Source: a bacterium
GTDB taxonomy: Bacteria; Planctomycetota; UBA1135; UBA2386
Length of the DNA stretch: 64,000 bases
NCBI GenBank assembly: GCA_024743115.1
Contig: JANSXC010000004.1
Span: forward strand, 1-64,000
Reading direction: 5' to 3'
The position numbers and the translations under genes were made by a program. This document shows positions 61,262-64,000 of this stretch, piece after piece; positions within the stretch are counted from its first letter, which is position 1; each line of letters opens with the position of its first letter. The notes below the pieces were generated by a model that was given only the letters and a program-made list of their open reading frames with translations, was not told the origin of the DNA and did not search any database.

Positions 61262-61374
61262 GGCAGGATCATGCCGCTCGCGGCCGGGGCCAGCAAGCGC
61301 CGCGTGGGGGTCACAGGGGTGCCTCGAGGCTGCGGCAGTTGCATTCGGAGCCCCGCCCGCTCTGCTCTTCGGCC

Positions 61375-62121
61375 ATGGCAACGAGCGGCACGTGTATCGT
61401 CATCGGCGCCTCGTCGGGCATGGGCACGGCGGTTGCGCGCCGGCTCGCGCTCGCGGGTCGCAAGGTCGCGATGCTGGCGCGCCGCGAGTCAGAACTCACG
61501 GCGCAGGCGACGGCGATCAACGACGTGCTCGGGCGCGAGGCCGCATTCCCGTTCGTGCACGACGCGGCCGATGTCGAGGCGGCCGAGGCGATGTTCGATC
61601 GCATCGAGCGCGAGCTCGGCGACGTCGACGAGGTCTACTACGTTGCGGGGGTCATGCCCGAGGTCGCGATCGACGAGTTCGACCTCGCCAAGGATCGGCT
61701 GCAGGTCGAGGTCAATCTGCTCGGCTGCATCGCGTTCTGCAACGTCGCGGCACGGCGGTTCCTCGCGCGCAAGGCCGGTCACATCGTCGGGGTGACGTCG
61801 GTGGCGCAGGACCGCGGCCGTATTGGTCGGCCGGTCTACAACGCGAGCAAAGCCGGCATGGACACCTACCTCGAAGCGCTGCGCAACCGGCTCTGGCGCC
61901 ACGGGGTCTACGTGACGACGATCCGGCCGGGCTTCGTCGAGACGCCGATGACAGCGGGCCTCGAACTCAAGGGCGCGATCTCCGCCGACCGCGCAGCCGA
62001 ACTGATCCTGCGCGCGCGCGACAAGAAGCGTGCGATCGTGTACGTGCCCGGCAAGTGGCGGCTCATCATGTTCGTGATCCGCAACATTCCTTCGTTCGTG
62101 TTCCGCAAGCTGTCGATCTGA
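61375..62121 (+). CDS. SDR-family oxidoreductase, DprE2-like
   Basis: The protein is 248 residues from the ATG at 61375. It has the cofactor loop CIVIGASSGMGTAVARRLAL (TGxxxGxG-type), the core strand motif YYVAGVMPE in place of NNAG, the Ser-Tyr-Lys catalytic set (VTSVAQ, VYNASKAG) and a C-terminal hydrophobic helix (LIMFVIRNIPSFVFRKLSI). That membrane-contacting tail, and a DprE1-like oxidase 10 bp downstream, fit DprE2, the NADH-dependent partner that completes epimerisation of polyprenyl-phosphoribose. The assignment is by pairing; the substrate is inferred. Confidence 0.7.
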   Translation: MATSGTCIVIGASSGMGTAVARRLALAGRKVAMLARRESELTAQATAINDVLGREAAFPFVHDAADVEAAEAMFDRIERELGDVDEVYYVAGVMPEVAIDEFDLAKDRLQVEVNLLGCIAFCNVAARRFLARKAGHIVGVTSVAQDRGRIGRPVYNASKAGMDTYLEALRNRLWRHGVYVTTIRPGFVETPMTAGLELKGAISADRAAELILRARDKKRAIVYVPGKWRLIMFVIRNIPSFVFRKLSI

Positions 62122-62131
62122 ACCGCTGCGA

Positions 62132-63622
62132 ATGTCGATCACCGAAGATCCAGACGCCGGCATGACGACCCTCTCGGAAATCAACGTGAAGCACAATCCG
62201 GACAGCCACGGGCCCGAATGGCGCGACGAGGACGTGCGCGGGTTCGGCATGGCCGTCGGTGGCCGCGCGAGCGTCTGCCGACCGACCACGGTCGAGCAGG
62301 TCGCGGACGTGTTCGCGGCGGCGCGGCGGGAAAGCACGCCGATCGCGTTGCGTGGCGCGGGTTGCAGCTACGGCGACGCGTCGACGGCCGTCGGTGGGCG
62401 TGTACTCGATCTGACCGCGATGAACCGGATCCTCGCGTTCGATCCGCAGACCGGTGTCGCCGTGTGTGAGCCCGGCGTGACGGTGCGCGATCTGTGGCGC
62501 AAGTCGATCGGCTACGCGTTCTGGCCCAAGGTCGTCAGCGGCACGATGGCCGTTTCGATGGGCGGCGCCGCGGCGATGAACATCCACGGCAAGAACAACT
62601 ACGCGCTCGGCTCGTTCGGCGAGTGCGTGCGTGCGTTCGATCTGCTGACGCCCAAGGGCGAACTGGTGCACGTGACGCGCGAGTCGGATCCCGAGCTGTT
62701 CCATGCCGCGATCAGCGGTTTCGGCATGCTCGGCTGCTTCACGAAACTCGAGATCCAGACCAAGCGCGTGCACAGTGGTCGACTGCGCGTCTGGGGGCTC
62801 GTCGCGCGCGACCTCGATCACAACTTCGAGATGATCGAGGAGTTGCGCGGTCAGGCCGATTACCTGGTGTCGTGGCTCGATCTGCATGGCAAGGGCAAGG
62901 GGCTCGGTCGCGGGCTGTTGCATCGCGCCGACCAGATGCAGCCCGGCGAGGACCCCGAGGGCGTGCGCTATCTCGATCCGCTGCTGCAGGACGTGCCGAC
63001 GAAGTTGTTCGGCGTGGTGCCGAAGGGTTGGTTATGGCCTGGCATGTGGGGTGCGGTGCAGACCCGGCAGGTGTGGCTCGTGAACTGGTTGAAGTTCAAG
63101 GCCGGCTATCGCGAAGAACGCGGCTCGCCCTACCTGCAGTCGCACGGTGCGTTCCACTTCCTGCTCGACTACGTGCCCAACTGGCACTGGATGACGAAGC
63201 CGGGTGGGTTGATCCAGTTCCAGCCGTTCGTGCCAGTGGCCGAGGCGCCGCGAGTGATGCGGCGCATCATCGAACGTTGTCAGGAAGTCGGCTACGTACC
63301 CTACCTCGGCGTGCTCAAGCGCCACCGGCCCGATCCGTTCCTCATGACGCACGCGGTCGACGGCTACTCGCTCGCGATGGACTTTGCGGTGAGTCGCAGC
63401 AAGAGCAAGCGGGACGCGCTGTGGCGTCTGTGCCAGGAACTCGCCGAACTCGTGCTCGAGGCCGGTGGTCGCTTCTACTACGCCAAGGATGCGGTGCTGC
63501 TTGGCTCGTCCTTCGCGCGCGTGCACGGCGAGGAAGCGGTGCGGCAGTTCCGCGAACTGAAGCAGAACTGGGATCCCGACCATCTGATGCAGACAGATCT
63601 GTCGCGTCGGATGGGGGTCTGA
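62132..63622 (+). CDS. FAD-binding oxidase, DprE1-like
   Basis: This 496-residue protein has an N-terminal PCMH-type FAD domain: VCRPTTVEQVADVFAAARRE, IALRGAGCSYGDASTAVGGR, MGGAAAMNIHGKNNYALGSF and ISGFGMLGCFTKLEIQTKRV. The C-terminal substrate domain follows (FQPFVPVAEAPRVMRRIIER, RFYYAKDAVL) and the ending FRELKQNWDPDHLMQTDLSR. All this is typical of the DprE1/alditol-oxidase-like branch. It starts 10 bp after the SDR gene. A DprE1/DprE2-type two-step epimerisation of a polyprenyl-linked sugar is the favoured reading; other FAD-linked sugar oxidases are possible. Confidence 0.72.
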   Translation: MSITEDPDAGMTTLSEINVKHNPDSHGPEWRDEDVRGFGMAVGGRASVCRPTTVEQVADVFAAARRESTPIALRGAGCSYGDASTAVGGRVLDLTAMNRILAFDPQTGVAVCEPGVTVRDLWRKSIGYAFWPKVVSGTMAVSMGGAAAMNIHGKNNYALGSFGECVRAFDLLTPKGELVHVTRESDPELFHAAISGFGMLGCFTKLEIQTKRVHSGRLRVWGLVARDLDHNFEMIEELRGQADYLVSWLDLHGKGKGLGRGLLHRADQMQPGEDPEGVRYLDPLLQDVPTKLFGVVPKGWLWPGMWGAVQTRQVWLVNWLKFKAGYREERGSPYLQSHGAFHFLLDYVPNWHWMTKPGGLIQFQPFVPVAEAPRVMRRIIERCQEVGYVPYLGVLKRHRPDPFLMTHAVDGYSLAMDFAVSRSKSKRDALWRLCQELAELVLEAGGRFYYAKDAVLLGSSFARVHGEEAVRQFRELKQNWDPDHLMQTDLSRRMGV

Positions 63623-63731
63623 GTCGCCGCGAAAAATCGCGAGCCCTCGCGGTGCGGTGCAAAGCGGCCATGGGATGGTCGGCTGATTGCCGGCGTCCAG
63701 GCGGACTCGCGTGGATTCCGAAAATCGGAGT

Positions 63732-64000
63732 ATGAAGGGCGTCGTATTCACCGAGTTGCTCGCCATGGCCGAGCAGCGCTACGGCATCGAAGTGCTCGAC
63801 ACCGTGTTGCTCGCGGCCGGGCTCGACCATGGTGGCGCCTACACCGCGGTCGGTTCGTACGATTGGCGCGAGTTTCAGACGATCTGTGACGCGCTCGCGG
63901 AGCAAGTCGGGCTGACCGCACCCGAACTGCTGCGGAGCTATGGCCAGCATCTGTTCGGCGTGTTCGCGGCGCGTTACCCGGCCTTCTTCGCGGACACCGC
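63732..64000 (+). CDS. H-NOX (heme NO-binding) protein, N-terminal part, cut by window end
   Basis: From the ATG at 63732, 89 residues are visible and show the H-NOX start: MKGVVFTELLAMAEQRYGIE, then GGAYTAVGSYDWREF and LLRSYGQHLFGVFAARYPAF. The heme-ligating His (expected near residue 100) lies beyond the window. The family binds NO or O2 and signals to a partner kinase or cyclase, here unknown. The upstream gap 63623-63731 holds nothing. Confidence 0.88.
   Translation, partial: MKGVVFTELLAMAEQRYGIEVLDTVLLAAGLDHGGAYTAVGSYDWREFQTICDALAEQVGLTAPELLRSYGQHLFGVFAARYPAFFADT

Noticed and set aside
1-64000. CRISPR array
   Set aside because: No series of equal direct repeats with unique spacers was seen; the repeats found are short tandem units or dispersed pairs.

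Overview
The window suggests a high-GC member of the Planctomycetota. The pointers are tandem squalene/prenyltransferase-repeat proteins with a TonB-like N-terminus, a DUF1580-like fragment, and the general gene complement. The phylum call is an inference and the genus is not determinable by eye. The window divides sharply at a tRNA-Phe(GAA) gene (40127-40202, minus). Left of it lies about 40 kb of accessory, visibly less GC-rich DNA, entered through a tyrosine recombinase whose start lies 54 bp from the tRNA 3' end. Right of it lies compact, strongly GC-rich, core-like DNA.

Accessory region, 1-11 kb: a metal-export operon (exported Cys/His protein, TolC, CusB, CusA, His-rich lipoprotein, P1B-type ATPase). 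The ATPase loses its last membrane helices at about 9765, where it runs into a plasmid RepA remnant. DnaA-box-like and iteron-like repeats follow, so this looks like a fossil plasmid junction. 11-15 kb: a SIR2-like NADase-type protein with a repeat-rich C-terminus, followed by a double zinc-ribbon protein (candidate defence locus), then a mosaic of integrase and transposase scraps. 15-22 kb: cargo (lipoprotein fused onto an AAA-ATPase tail, LysE exporter, desaturase, MFS transporter, an unknown gene pair, a secreted Cys peptide) lying between two copies of a 0.2 kb repeat with a tRNA-like end. 22-27 kb: mostly non-coding DNA with a highly structured stretch, a two-part fusion protein, and several tiny or broken genes. 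26.7-40 kb: an integrase flanked by two coiled-coil paralogues, a RadC-like protein, then a mobilisation block (exported protein, membrane protein, VirD4-type coupling protein, RHH protein, MobF relaxase), an HTH-like protein, a phage-type adenine methyltransferase and the tRNA-adjacent integrase. I see no mating-pair-formation (VirB) genes, so the element looks mobilisable rather than self-conjugative.

Core-like region, 40-50.7 kb: an ECF sigma/anti-sigma pair, a triple-FAS1 exported protein, a CarH-like B12 photosensor domain lacking its DNA-binding part, and two lipid-modification operons. One holds a DUF1295 protein and a CFA-type methyltransferase. The other holds a desaturase, an FAD oxidoreductase, a DUF1365 protein and a second CFA-type methyltransferase, all translationally coupled. 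The set resembles the singlet-oxygen/light-response lipid genes of other bacteria. 50.7-64 kb: ribF, def, a TPR protein, rpsT, a flagellin, a FitAB-type toxin-antitoxin pair, two large squalene-repeat paralogues, a SurA-like protein, a DprE2/DprE1-like pair, and the start of an H-NOX gene cut by the window edge.
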